From Sorex araneus (lineage: Eukaryota; Chordata; Mammalia; Eulipotyphla; Soricidae), in NCBI RefSeq assembly GCF_027595985.1, contig NC_073307.1, forward strand, positions 121,561,678 to 121,625,677: a stretch of 64,000 bases of DNA, written 5' to 3'. Positions 35,029-47,149 of the stretch are shown in pieces. How positions within the stretch are numbered: position 1 is the first letter of the stretch; every line of letters starts with the position of its first letter. The notes under the pieces are model-generated. The model searched no databases. It worked only from the letters and a program-made list of their open reading frames with translations, and was not told the DNA's origin. Made by a program: the position numbers and the translations under genes.

Positions 35029-36917
35029 ATGACATAAAACACCATGACAGTAATCTCTCTCAATGTCAATGGCCTAAATGCACCAATTAAGAGACACAGA
35101 GTGGCAAAATGGATTCGGAAACTAAACCCAGATTTCTGCTGCCTGCCATAAACACACCTGAACAGTCAGAGCAAACACAGATTTAAAGTCAAAGGGTGGA
35201 AAGCAATCCTGAAAGCAAACCTCTCCCTCAGAAAAGCTGGGGTGGCCATATTAGTATCCGACAACATAGATTTCAGATTGAAAAAGATTAGAAGGGACAG
35301 TGAAGGTCATTTTTTATTTATCAAGGGATATGTACAACAGGAAGAAATCACATTCTTAAACGTATATGCACCTAATGAGAGACTGGCTAAAAACTTAAAA
35401 CAACTCCTAACAGACTTGAAGGAAGACATCGTGAGCAGCACAATAGTAGTCGGAGACTTCAACACCACCTTATCACCTCTGGATAAATCGACAAGAACAA
35501 AACTCAGCAAGGAAACACTGAATCTGAAGGGAAAAATGGAGGAGAGAGGCCTAATAGACTTATACAGAGCTTTACACCCCAAAAAAGAAAAAATACACAT
35601 TCTTTTCCAGTGCACATGGAATATTTTCCAAAATAGACCATGTACTGGGCCACAAAACGTGCCTCAATAGAATAGGAAAAATAAAAATTGTATCAACCAT
35701 CTTTTCAGACCACCATGTGCTGAAGATAGAAGCTAATTACACACAGACACAGAGAACCAAAGCAAACACCTGGAAACTAAACAGTTCGGTGTTGAACAAT
35801 GAGTGGGTCAGGAAGGAAATCAAGGAAGAAATCAAGAGATATCTCGAAACAAATGAGAATAAAGACTCGAGCTACCAAAACCTATGGGACACAGTTAAAG
35901 GTGTATTAAGGAGAAACTTTATAGCTCTGCAAGCATTCCTTAGGAAGGAAGAAAGGGCCTACATAAATAGCATGACTTCACAGCTCAAGGTCTTAGAAAA
36001 GGACCAGCAAAAGGAACCCAAACCAGACCAAAGAAAAGAAAAAATAAAACTTAGAGCAGAAATTAACGACATGGAAACCCAGAAAACAATCCAAAAGGTG
36101 AATGAAACCAAGAGCTGGTTCCTTGAGAGAACAAACAAGATTGATAAACTGCTAGCAAGACTCACAAAGAAAGAGAGAAAGAACCCTAATAAACCGAATC
36201 AGAAATGAAAAGGGAGACATCACAACAAAAACCAATGAAATTCAACAGATCATCAGAGACTACTTTGAAAGTCTGTATGCCACGAAAAAAAGAGAACCTA
36301 AAAGAAATGGACTGATTACTCGGTTCTTACAATCTCCCAAGACTGAATCAAGACTTGAATACCTGAATAGACCCATTAATATCAAGGAAATTGAAGCTGT
36401 AATCAAAAGTCTCCTCAAAAACAAAAGCCCAGGTCCAGATGAATTCACTGGCGAATCCTTACAAACATGTAAAGAGGACCTGTTGCCAGTTCTTCTCAAG
36501 CTTTTCTATAAAATTGAAAAAACAGGAATTCTCCCAAACTTCTTCTATGAGGCACATATCTCCCTAATACAAAAAGAGAATAAAGATACCACTAACAAAT
36601 AAAATTATAGACCATATCCCTGATGAATACCAATGCGAAGATCCTCAACAAAATATTAGCAAATAGATCCCAACAACTCATCAAAAAGACCATATACCAT
36701 GACCAAGTGTGATTCATCCCGGGGATGCAAGGATGGTTTAACATTCTGAAATCAATCACTATAATCCATCATATCAACAAAAGTAAAGATAAAAACCATA
36801 TGATCATATGAATAAACACAGAGAAAGCATTTGACAAGCTCCAATATCCATTCATGATGAAAACTCTCACCAAAATGGGTTTTGGTGGAACTCCGCAAGA
36901 TAGTCAAAGCAATCTGT
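35029..36917 (+). pseudogene. L1 ORF2, N-terminal half, broken and 3'-deleted
   Basis: Endonuclease and linker pieces are at 35242-35670 (VVGDFNTTLSPLDKS) and 35717-36208 (163 codons, [17 protein letters not shown]). Reverse-transcriptase sequence follows in broken frames (ggatgcaaggatggtttaac near 36720). The apparent start ATG is followed at once by a stop. The FADD motif is not reached before the element ends. Confidence 0.88.
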
Positions 36918-37410
36918 GGAGGTTACCACAATAATTTTGTTTTAAGATGCTCGGTATCAGGGACAGAGCCCAGAGCAGGCACATATCAGGGCCGAAATGT
37001 TATTTGGTTGGTGGCAGCTGTGCCAAATGACACAGAAAGGCACAGCTCCGTGCTAATGGCACTGAGAAAACTCAGGCCTACAATATAGGTAGAGGTCAAC
37101 TTGGTGTAGACAATGTTTGCAATATCAAAGGGGATGAAATTCGAGATGTCAATGACCCAAACCAGAGAGTAAATAAATTGGAAATAGAGATAGAGGAAAT
37201 CAGCTCCAGCTAAATTGAGGATGTAGACCGAGAAAGCATTCTTCTGTATCTGGAAGCCCAGGAGCCAGAGGACAACAGCATTTCCTGCCAGCCCCGCCAG
37301 GGCAATGATGATTGTCAGTAAGTTCAGCATCAAGATTTCTAAATCCACACTTGAATCAAAGGTCTGGTCATTTCCATTCAATGTTGTCAATTCAGTCCCC
37401 CTGGCTAGGA
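36918..37410 (-). pseudogene. MRGPR pseudogene fragment (N-terminal half), fused to an L1
   Basis: The minus frame 37390-36986 encodes MRGPR-like sequence: TM1 ([19 protein letters not shown]), TM2 ([17 protein letters not shown]), and TM3 to the DRY-equivalent region (SFLSAISTELCLSV). A deletion then shifts the frame. Homology continues out of frame through TM4 (cctgctctgggctctgtccc in the minus sense) to the L1 junction near 36918. The C-terminal half (TM5-7) is missing. It is clearly more diverged from the two genes to the right than they are from each other. Mas-related receptors are peptide and small-amine sensors of sensory neurons and mast cells. Confidence 0.9.
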
Positions 37411-39099
37411 GTTGAATCTGTGCTCATATTCTGTCCTGGGAGTGGGGCTGTTCAATCACCTTTGTGCGCAGTGTGCTTGCCTGCTAAGTGGTTTGAGGAG
37501 GTGGAAGGGAAAGAATTGCAAAAGGTGATGTGCTAGTGTGTTTGTGCATACAAAGATATTTTTTAAGACAATCATTTTTGTTACACGCATTTTCTTTTGC
37601 TATGTTTATAAGGGGCAGAATTTTTGCACTCATTGTAGACTTCTTAACTCAGAACCTCTAACGGGCACCAATAAATATTGAATATATAGCTCAGAGAGAT
37701 AATTTACAGTTTATCATGTGTCCTGAAAATTATATTAGAGATGATTTCAGATTGGGACAATGAAGACAGTGAAGTTGAGAAAGAGATGAGTCTCTGAATT
37801 TTTCACTGAAGATAAAATATTTTTACTATGAACTATATAACATACTCTCACCCGTGCAGTCCCTCACATCATTAAAAGTGGTTTAAGGTTTAGTTCCTGT
37901 TTTATTTTGGAAGATGTAACTAAATAGAGGAATTTGACAGAAGGGGCTGGGATATAGTAGTGGTGCCTATGTCTACACTGTGAAATGTGAGGGATTAAAA
38001 GAGAGGCTCCAGTAAGGAAATGGCACAGTAGTTATGCAGTAACCAGGGTTTGATCCCTGGAACCATAAGACCTCCTGAACATCGCAGATTGTAGCTCTGT
38101 TACAGGAGGTCTGGGTGGAACATGGTGCCTCAGAACTCAAGTAGCACCACATCTGTGAATGCTAGTATTGAACTTCTGGCAGAGTATCACTGGGAGTGGC
38201 CCATTACCCCCGTAGGCCCTATTTTGGAGCCTTTCCCCAAATAAACTGATGTTCATGTGAACTCCAACTTGGACTAATAGGTTTCTGAGTGACTAGTACT
38301 TTTCAGCATTTACTAGTGATGCAGTTGTGATATTGACTGCATATCTTTTGTCCCTCTCTGATTACTCAGTATCCTATAAGTCGGAGCTTGTCTCATGTTA
38401 TTTGTTGTTGTTCAACATTTAAGACACTTTATCTAGTCATTATCTCTTAGCAATCATCTATAACAAGATCCTTGGAAGCACAAGATGACATTTAAAGTGA
38501 ATTAAATAAATAATATCTTTCAATAAATTATAAGGCCAACATCAGCCCTGGTACTGGATCCCACCTGAGAAATCCCACTAATGTGTCACAATACTCATGT
38601 GAAGGGAGTCCAAGAAAATTTCCAGGGTATCAGATTATGAAGATAAATAGAGGATTATAAAGACCCTAAGTGCCTGCTACAGCCCATGTCCTTGTGAAAA
38701 AATAGTATTAATAAAATTTTTAGACATAAAGTATTCATGAATATAACAGTCTTTGAAGCTGGGTGATAATTTCTAAGTATGCCCTGACTAAAGGAAGGTG
38801 AGTCAAAAAAAGATGCCCTCTCCTGTACTCCTCTTTCTCATCACAGAGCTGAAGCTCATAAGTCTTGGAGGCCACCTAGCGATTGAAGTAGAAAACCACA
38901 TCTTTGTGACTGGGAGGAGCATGTAACCAAAGACATGCGGTTTCATGCCTTCACTGAGTCTGGTCTTAGTAATGAACATCACAATGGCGTTGGTATTTTT
39001 CTACCTCAGTGAATGTATAAGCTTAACATAATTGTAAAGGCATGCACACAAACTTATTTTCTTTCTAAATCTATATGATGATTTACATATCTCAATAAA
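37411..39099. other. Flank of the MRGPR fragment; no gene recognised
   Basis: About 37411-37830 keeps weak similarity to the sequence upstream of the module B and C receptors (for example cactcattgtagacttcttaac against 41405-41440), consistent with an old paralogous flank. A tRNA-SINE-like remnant is at about 37990-38120. The rest is not recognised. Confidence 0.5.
37990..38130 (+). mobile_element. Old tRNA-derived SINE remnant
   Basis: gagaggctccagtaaggaaatggcacag followed by a B-box-like ggtttgatccctgg suggests an old tRNA-derived SINE, too diverged to type. Confidence 0.45.
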
Positions 39100-41645
39100 T
39101 GTTTATCTGATGTTGTTGAATGCACATATTGTTTTCCTCTTCATTTAGTTTCTATTTGTTTTAGCCCATGTTTCCTTAGGTGTACATGAACGTTTGATTT
39201 TAATGAGATCCAATTTGTGTTTTTTTTTATTCTATTGTCTTCAGTGCTAGTTTACAAGAATTATTATTTGGTGCAAGAGAGAAACTGCTGGAGAAATAGT
39301 AAGACCTCAGAACATGGTAGATGTATAAAACAGATATAGAACCACCCCTCTAGAAAACTCACTGGAAATTATTCCTATAGTTTCATATGTAACTTCTCTC
39401 ATACAATCCAGATTTATTTTCTGATTATTATATGTGGAAAACACAAACATGTCTTAAAAACACTCAGAGATTATGTTAATAGCAAATTAATTCTGTGTGA
39501 ACACTATACAAAAATACAAATATAGCCTTTTTACATATATATATGGAGATGGAGAGAGAGGATGAAAATGGTGGTTCACTTCAAATATTCAGCTTTAAGA
39601 AGTAAGAATGCAATATCTTAAATGCAATGATAAAATTTCTGAAAACTATGTCTACATTTTGATTGAGTTGGGTCACCATAAGTATTTCCTGACATCTCCA
39701 GAGTCTCCTGAGGAGGCCTGCTTTGACTTCCATCCTCCTCAGGAACACCCTGCAAAGATCTCTGCAGAATTACTTTGAGGCTCCTTCTTTGCTGTCTTCT
39801 CTGCTGCCAACAAAGAAGTAAATGATGGGATTGGCACAGCTTTGACACAGGTTAAAACATCTGTCATCTCTCACAAAAGTTAGTTTTAAGGGATGCATAG
39901 TAGAAATAAATGACATACAGTATGAGAAATGTATAGATTCCCCAGAGCAGGCCACAGAAGAGGAAGCCCAGCACTGTGAACCCAGTGGTGAAAAACAGCC
40001 TGGTCAGCTTCACTTTCCAGGAGCTATAGAGCAATCTGGTCACCAGCATGAGGACGGACCCAAACAGAAACCTAAAGGAGAAAATCAGCCACGTGGCAAT
40101 GCTGAAATCAATTAGCCTACACAAATAATTATTAGGTTCTCCAAATAGGTAGCCACAGAACTCCATACTCAGAAGAGTTAGCAGCAGGGACAGTTCCCAG
40201 AGCAGGCACACAGGAGAGGTGACTTGTGTTTTGGGCGGTGGCAACAGTACCAGATGGACTTTAGAACAGACAGGCAGCACTCAGTGCTAATGGCAGTAAG
40301 AATGCTCAGGCCTACAACATGAGGTAAGAGAAACTTCATTAAAAAAAAACTCCTAACCGTTTGTGGAAGTCTCATTTGATAGCTCTGACAAAACTCATTA
40401 TGGGGGATATCATGTGGGTGGATAGATAGACAAAATCAGCTCCTGCCAAGTTGAGGATGTAGACAATGAAAGCATTGCTCTGCATGTGGAAAGCCAGGAA
40501 CCAGAGCACCACAGCATTTCCTGCCAGCCCCACCAGGGACATGATGCATTGCAGATTGTCTGAGATTAGCCAAGCCATGTTCAATGATCTTTGAAAACCC
40601 ACCGAGTCATTGCATTCTGCCATATGCTTTCAGTTACATCCTTGCTCAGATACTCTGTGCTGGTGTTCCTGGAAACACAAATCAGACATAATTTTCAGTA
40701 TAATCATGAATCTCCTGGCCATACAGGTACCTGAGACCAGAGAGAAGCAACTTAGACAGTGTAAGCAGACCACATAGCTTTGACATCCTATATTTGGTCT
40801 CTGCCTGATCTTTATGATTAAATCCTGGGATTTCTCTACTGAATCACAACTTTTCACAAACATGAAATGTTCTAAGGTCCTGATTTTCCCACTCGGTTCC
40901 TAGGCCATGTCCCATTGCACAGTGTCTGCAGGGGAGTTTTCCTGGCAGGATGTAAGGGCAGTGCAGGACTCTGAGCCCAGCCTCTTCTGTTCTGGGCCTT
41001 CTGCTTTCAGAGGCCCAACTATGTGATATGTCAGTGACTGAGAATGACCTACTGACCGGCTAAGACGACACAGGGAGTTGAAGGAATATGACCCAGTAGT
41101 GCCTGGTCTGTTAGGGTCCATTTGTCAGTGATCTGGAGAGAGTGACCTCTTACTCATGTTCATTAGTGTGTCCCAAATGCTACCATTTGGTGGGTCACAG
41201 TGGATTTCTGTGAAATGTTTTCCAGCTAGAATACTAAAAAATTAGTGAGGGAGAAGTTTGAAAGCAAGGAAAAGTTGAATCACATGCAAAAAAATAAAAG
41301 TCATTAATGGAACTGCCACCAGAATTAGCATGAATAATAAGAAGAATCATTACTTCCCCTAATTTAGAAATTCAGTTTTAGTATATACATTAAACTTTCA
41401 CAATGGTCATTTCTGTCTTCTGTGAGCTCAAAAGTTAAAAGACTCTAGTGGGCACCTGCTAACATAAAGAATATTGTTTATGACTATAATTAAAAACTCA
41501 CTGAATTTGGTAATATTTTAACATGCAAAATATCACCAAAGTAATAGTGAGTGGGGAGAGTGTGGCTGAATGAGAGACTTCATTATCTACTGAATACAGT
41601 TACATATGAAAATATTGAAAAATGATAATATTTGTAGATTTTTTT
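39100..41645. repeat. Segmental duplication, module B, gene-bearing part
   Basis: It aligns with module C from about 48270 to 51360, through the 3' flank, the receptor exon and about 1 kb of 5' flank (shared gccatgtcccattgcacagtgt-type text near 40900). C carries a SINE (48577-48823) and an L1 3' fragment (50630-51060) that B lacks. Confidence 0.93.
39690..40640 (-). pseudogene. MRGPRX-like receptor, pseudogene
   Basis: Homologous over its full length to the intact receptor at 49116-50066, but split into at least four frames: 40623-40372 (TM1-2: [28 protein letters not shown]), 40375-40178 (TM3: AISTECCLSVL), 40280-39864 (TM4-6: FCGYLF, CRLIDFSIATWLIF, FLFCGLLWG) and 39955-39618 (TM7: CANPIIYFFVGS, and C-tail). 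The start codon equivalent to 50066 is mutated from ATG to AAG, and a small deletion follows. The 3' splice acceptor just upstream (tgtttccag) is kept. The C-tail reading continues with CAG where the intact gene has a TAG stop. It is not translatable as a receptor. Confidence 0.95.
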
Positions 41646-42922
41646 AAATGGAGGATTACTGCTATTTATTCAGCCACTGATTAAGTTGATTGTATTGGGC
41701 ATGAACTCCACATGACTTTTTTTAAGTTTTTTATTGGATATTTGTGAGATAGACCATTATAACACTGTTCATATTTGGGTTTCAGTCATACAATGATCCA
41801 GCATCCATCGCTCCACCAATGAGCATTTCCCACCAACAATGACCCCCTTTTCCCTGCCACCACCCACCAGCCCCCTACCCCCTGCCACCAGCCTCCCTCT
41901 ATGGGAGTCACTTTCCTTCTTGCTCTCTCTCTCTCTCTTTTTCCTTTTACGCATTATGGTTTGCAATACAGGTGCTAAGAGGTCATAGTGTTTGTTCAGG
42001 ATATTCAGTATTTTTATCAGGACTGTAAGGCTGGAGCAGTTTTCCAATTGGGTGAAAGCTTTGGGTTGTGAATGTGACTGCCAAGACTTCTGGAAGTAGA
42101 GGGAGGTGAGGGAAGGTAACCCGTGCCGACCCCAACAAAACCTGCATGGCAGAATTTTCAACAGATTATATCTTGATGAAGTCCATCCTGAAATGATGGA
42201 GTCAGGCTACGATTTTTGATTGTGGCAGCAAGTGGCTGCCAAAAGCTCAGTTTGGCTGGGTCCCAGGCCAACCTGCCCACCTCCAATTTACCCCGGTGTG
42301 TTCAACCATGCGTGTGTCTGAGCTAATTGCTTCTTTCGGTCTCTTTGGGATTTATTTAGGGGTCTCTGAAGCAAAAGCGGTAGTAGAGCTTACATGATGC
42401 GCTGGAGTTGGTTTGTGGGGGTGACTACCAGTGCTTCCATGAGTATTGGAAATGGGGGAGAGTCTCCCACCGCAACTCTGAGTAAGCCTGCAGATTTCAG
42501 TCTCAAAACTTGCATACTGGAATATTTGACAGATTACATCTTGGTGAGGATTGTGCTGAGACGGTGGGTTCAAAATGGGGGTATGGAGGTGATTTTGGAT
42601 TGTGGAAGCAAGTGAATGCTGGGGGCTCTGCATGGGCAGTCCACCAGGTCAACCCACCCACCTCCTATTTACCTCAGTCTAATCAGCCATGCGCAGAGAT
42701 TAATTGTGGCATTTGATCTCTTCAAGATTTATCTGTAGGTCCCTGAAATAAGGCCAATAAATGAGCTTGTATAGCTGAGCTGGTTTGAGGACATGGCTCC
42801 CACATACTTAACTTCTTCCTTTTAATTTCTTGGTAAACTTTGTCCCAAGTTTTTGGGGTCCACTAAAAGGCACAGCAGCAATTTTAGGGTATCAGGAAAC
42901 CTGAAGGAACCATCAGGGAGCT
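41646..42922 (-). mobile_element. Internally deleted mini-L1 (5'UTR joined to 3'UTR) with a 3' transduction
   Basis: Minus-strand element flanked by a duplication of about 18 bases, aatatttgtagat/atttt (41627 and 42925). Its 5' part matches the 5'UTR of the L1 at 24910 (accaagaaatt, then gtatgtggga, in reverse complement). It carries two diverged units of about 369 bases (acagattatatc at 42161, acagattacatc at 42530). Its 3' part is an L1-like 3' terminus ending in an A-run near 41717-41723. ORF1 and ORF2 are absent. A further 71 bases (41646-41716) and a second A-tail follow that terminus, with AATAAA in the minus sense at 41665-41670. Confidence 0.72.
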
Positions 42923-42940
42923 TAATATTTGTAGAATTTT

Positions 42941-43424
42941 TGTATACATTTGTATAGAGAATTTTTTGGAGAAGGTAATAGAATATTAATTTTTTGTTTT
43001 GTTTTGTTTTTGTGCATACCTGGTGATGCTTGGGGGTTAGTCCTGGCTATGTATACAGAAATTGTGACTATAGGTGCTTGGGGGAACATTTAAGAAGCTG
43101 GAAGTGGAACTGGCTGGCCATGTGCAAAACAAATACCCTACATCTATACCATATTCTGGACACAATGAGATTAGTAACAGGTTTTTCCGAGTTACTTGCA
43201 ATTTAAAGTCAGATGTTTGCTTGAACTTCAATTTGGGAATAGCTGGCAAATCAAAGTGAAGAACAGCTGCTGGTGTAGTACTATTCAAGATCAAAAACCT
43301 CTGTCTTTATCTTCATTAGAAGAAGGTGATTTAAACACAGAAAACTGGTGACTCTGCAAGGCTGCCATGAGGGCTGAGTAGGGGGCCTATATGGTGATGG
43401 AATGACACTGAAATCCTACAGGAG
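42941..43424. repeat. Segmental duplication, module B, middle
   Basis: It aligns with module C 51370-51740 and 52600-52710 (shared gaagaacagctgctggtgta, then ggaatgacactgaaatcc). It includes an old minus-strand type-1 SINE at about 43005-43160 that is also present in C (51440-51595), and so predates the duplication. Confidence 0.85.
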
Positions 43425-44088
43425 GGTAGGATTTTCTGTCTCTCTCTCTCTTTTTGAGTGTTATGGTTTGCAATAAAGGTATTGAGTGGCTATCATGTTG
43501 GTCCATAGTCTAGTTTCAGCACGATCTCCCATCCCGAGAAAGCCCTCCAAGTATCATTTACTTAGTGGTCCCTTCTCTATTGCAGCTGCCTTTTGCTCAG
43601 CAGGTGAGGCCAACTTCCAAGCCATTGAGTGATCCTCCTGACCCTGATCTCTACTATCCCTGAGTGTGAGTCTTCCATTCCGTTCCTTTATATTCCACAA
43701 ATGAGTGCAGTCATTCTATGTCTGTCCTCTCTGACTCATTTCACTTAGCATGATATTCTCCATGTCGATCCACTTATACACAACTTTTGTGATTTCATCT
43801 TTTTGAGGACTGGAGCAATAGCATAGCAGGTAGGACATTTGTCTTGCAAGTGGCCGACCTAAGTTTGAGTCCTCTGTCACTGTCGGAGAGTCTGGCAGCT
43901 ACAAGAGTACCCTGCTTGTATGGCAGAGCCTGGCAAGCTACCCATGGCCTATTCGATATGCCCGAAACAGTAACATCAAGTCTCACAATGGAAATGTTAA
44001 CAATGGATGACAGTGCTACAGTGCCACAGTGCATCTTTTCCAACATCTGTATAGTATTCCATTGTGTAGATCTACACAATGGAGGATT
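43425..44088 (-). mobile_element. L1 3' end fragment, minus strand, split by a SINE
   Basis: It matches the minus-strand L1 3'UTR and ORF2 end seen at about 6190-6620 (ctctttttgagtgttatggtttgcaa; cttagcatgatattctccat) on both sides of the SINE at 43805. Its right end coincides with the return of module homology (44089 to C 53715). About 1 kb present in C (52710-53715) is missing here. Confidence 0.85.
43805..44031 (+). mobile_element. Type-2 SINE inside an L1 fragment
   Basis: Head gactggagcaatagcatagc, body, and tail atggatgacagtgctacagt. The target duplication catctttt is at 43796-43803 and 44032-44039. Part of the RTE-like tail is deleted. Confidence 0.92.
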
Positions 44089-44770
44089 GTCTTTTTTGTC
44101 TCCTGAAAAAATCCTTAGAAACCTGAACCTTCTCTGTTTTTTTGTGGTTTATAATTATGTTCATTATTACAATCTCATGTAGTACAATTCACTTTGACTA
44201 TTTGTTGTAATAGTCTTATTAACATAGAAGAGGAAAAAGTAAGGAGACTTGGAATCTGGATAAGTGAACATAGGCCCTGGTTTAGAAGCCATTCGTAAGT
44301 AATTCCAGGTTTTCTGCCATCTCATTTATAATGAGAGGAGTTTCCATCAAATGTCTTTAGATGGGGCAATTTATGAGGAAGAATCAGAGTTGTAGAGACT
44401 GAAGTTACCCACTATTTCCATTAGCTACAGAAATATTATTGAGGGTGTGAGAACAGGGCTGCCTGATTGTGGATGGTACCAAGCAACTGGACCCAGTCAT
44501 CATTGGGCACCTGCTTTGATGAGGGCAGAAGTAAGGCACTGACTCCTTAAGTTCTGCCTTTCCTTTCTTCCAATGGCTGGTTGATAAATGTCACAGAGGG
44601 CCACACAGTGTTAACACTTTTTTTTAGAGGGCAATACACAAAAATGGGAGAAGTATAGGTTTCAAGATTCAGGTCATTTTTAGTTCTCATAGTTTATTTA
44701 AAACACAGTTACTATTCTTTCTTACAAATTAAGAATCATGAACCCCAAATAATTTGAAAAATAAATATTT

Positions 44771-44943
44771 AGGGGCTGGAGCGATAGCACAGCGGGTTGG
44801 GTGTTTGCCTTGCATGTGACTGACCCGGGTTCAATTCCCAGCATCCCACATGGTCCCCTGAGCACCGCCAGTAGTGATTCCTGAGTGCAAAGCCAGGAGT
44901 AACCCCTGAGCATCGTTGGGTGTGGCCCAAGAAAGAAAGCAAA
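44771..44943 (+). mobile_element. Type-1 SINE, young
   Basis: Nearly intact head (aggggctggagcgatagcac), B-box gggttcaattccc, and an end tgtggcccaagaaagaaagc. It is absent from modules A and C at the same site, so it inserted after the duplication. Confidence 0.94.
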
Positions 44944-45552
44944 ATTTATAAATAATTATAAATACCATCCTATTTTCAAAAAATGAAATTGTACTGCCAA
45001 TGATGGATCATTGAAGTATTATTCCAAAGAAACTATACAAATGTTATGACAACAAAAAAGTAAACAAACAGTTAAATGGGATGTGGTATAGAAGAGATCT
45101 GTCACCCAGAGAAAGTCCCAGAAACTTTCTTTTTTGAACAAGCTAATGAAGATAGAATTTTCTGCCTTTATCACCAAATCCATTTCTATGTTCTTCATTG
45201 ATTATGAGTCCAGGAGGAAATATCTCTGTGCCTCACAGACTGATTCCCATTTCCTCTGACTCTGGGGCATCCAGGAAAATGAGTGAAAAAACTGTGAGAA
45301 AAGCCATTTGGAATACTTTCTCCCTGCCAGGCTGTGAATTTGCAAAGAGCTAGGCAAACGTCGTACCTTCTGGACTATCTCACTGGCCCCTGAATTTCTG
45401 TGTTTTCTGGTGCACTCAAGTTACTCAAGTTGCTCCCAGTTTGAGATTCATGGATGCGCCTCAGGAAAAAAACACAGCAGTGGCTTTGGAAATAAGCTCG
45501 ATAAACTTAACTGTTTTGCATTCTTCTTTCTTTAGGTGGAAAGCTGACTTCT

Positions 45553-47149
45553 TTTTTTTTTTAATTTTTAATTAGTGAATCACCGTGAGGGTACAGGTAC
45601 AAATTTATACATTTTTGTGCTCATGTTTCCCCCATACAAAGTTCGAGAACCTATCCCTTCACCAGTGCCCATTCTCCACCACCAGTAAACCCAGCGTCCC
45701 TCCTAACCTCCCCAGTCCCATCTCCCCCCACCCAAACTGTCACAATGGCAGGGTATTCCCTTTCGTTCTCTCTCTCTGATTAGATGTTGTGGTTTGCAAT
45801 AAAGGTGTTGAGCAGCCATTGTGTTCAGTCTCTAGTCTACATTCGGCATGCGTCACCCCTCCCCCGCATGACCTCCTACCACATTTTACTTGGTGTTCCC
45901 TTCTCTGAGTTGCCCAGAATGAGAGACCAGCCTCCAAGTCATGGAGTCAACCTCCTGGTACTTATTTCTACTATTCTTGGGTGTTAGACTCCTAGTCTAT
46001 TATTCTATATTCCATAGATGAGTGAAATCTTTCTATGTCTGTTTCTCTCTTTCTGACTCATTTCACTTAGCATGATACTTTCCATGCTGATCCACTTATA
46101 TGCAAACTTCATGACCTCATTTTTTTCTAACAGCTGCATAGTATTCCATTATATAGATGTACCAAAGTTTCTTCAACCAGTCATCTGTTCTCGGCCACTC
46201 GGGTTTTTTCCAGATTCTGGCTATTGTAAACAGTGCTGCGATGAACGTATAAGTGTAGATGTCATTTCGACTGTACTTTTTTGCTCCTCTGGGATATATT
46301 CCCAGCAGTAGTATTTCTGGGTCAAATGGGAGCTCAACCTCTAGTTTTTTGAGAATCGTCCATATTGTTTTCCAAAAGGGCTGAACCAGTCGGCATTCCC
46401 ACCAGCAGTGTATAAGGGTCACTTTCTCCCCACATCCTCTCCAACAGTGGTTGCTTTTGTTCTTTTGGATGTGTGGTAGTCTCTGTAGTGTGAGGTGGTA
46501 TCTCGTGGTTGTTTTGATCTGCATCTCTCTAATGATTAGTGATGTAGAGTACTTTTGCATGTCCCTTTTGGCCATTCTCTTCCTTGGGAAAGTTTCTGTT
46601 CATTTCTTCGCCCCATTTTTTGAAGGGGCGAAGTGCCTTATATACCATTGCTTTATATACCATTGATATCAACCCCTTATCTGATGGGTATTGTGTAAAT
46701 ATCCTTTCCCATTCTGTAGATAGTCTTTGTATTCTGGTCACTGTATCTTTTGTGGTGCAGAAGCTTTTTAGTTTAATGTAGTCCCATTTGTTGATCTCTG
46801 TTTCCACTTGGTTGGCCAGTTGCATGTCATCTTTGAAGATACCTTTATCTTCAATATCATGGAGGGTTTTGCCGACCTTGTCTTCAATGTACCTTATGGT
46901 TTGTGGTCTGATGTTGAGATCTTTAATCCATTTTGATCTGACTTTTGTGCATGGTGTCAGGTCGAGGTCTAAGCCCATTATTTTACATGTGGTTGTCCAG
47001 TTGTGCCAGCACCATTTGTTAAAGAGGCTTTCCTTGCTCCACTTCACATCTCTTGCTCTCTTATCAAAGATTAGATGATCATACATTTGGGGTTGTGTGT
47101 AGGGGTATTCCACCCTGTTCCATTGGTCTTCAGCTCTGCCTTTGTTCCA
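45553..47149 (-). mobile_element. 5'-truncated L1, minus strand, with a 42-base target duplication
   Basis: It carries the 3'UTR and the C-terminal third of ORF2: frame 47113-46529 (194 codons, KTLHDIEDKGIFKDDMQLAN) and frame 46575-46117 (152 codons with the [18 protein letters not shown] knuckle). Its flanks at 45511-45552 and 47150-47191 are a 42-base direct repeat with three mismatches. Modules A and C show the site once only. The high coding integrity indicates a young insertion. Confidence 0.95.

Larger units (their letters stand above)
33321..36917 (+). mobile_element. L1: L1 with 5'UTR, ORF1 and half of ORF2; 3' half missing
   Basis: It carries a monomer-bearing 5'UTR (33321-34000), ORF1 and ORF2 to the middle of the reverse-transcriptase domain (tcaccaaaatgggttttggtgg, then ctccgcaagatagtcaaagc). 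At about 36917 it changes abruptly to MRGPR pseudogene sequence. Loss of the 3' end is the opposite of normal 5' truncation, so a deletion or recombination must have removed the rest. Confidence 0.9.

Noticed and set aside
42352-42633. 93-codon minus-strand frame and overlapping plus frames
   Set aside because: They lie inside the 5'UTR-like repeats of a mini-L1 and change between its two units.
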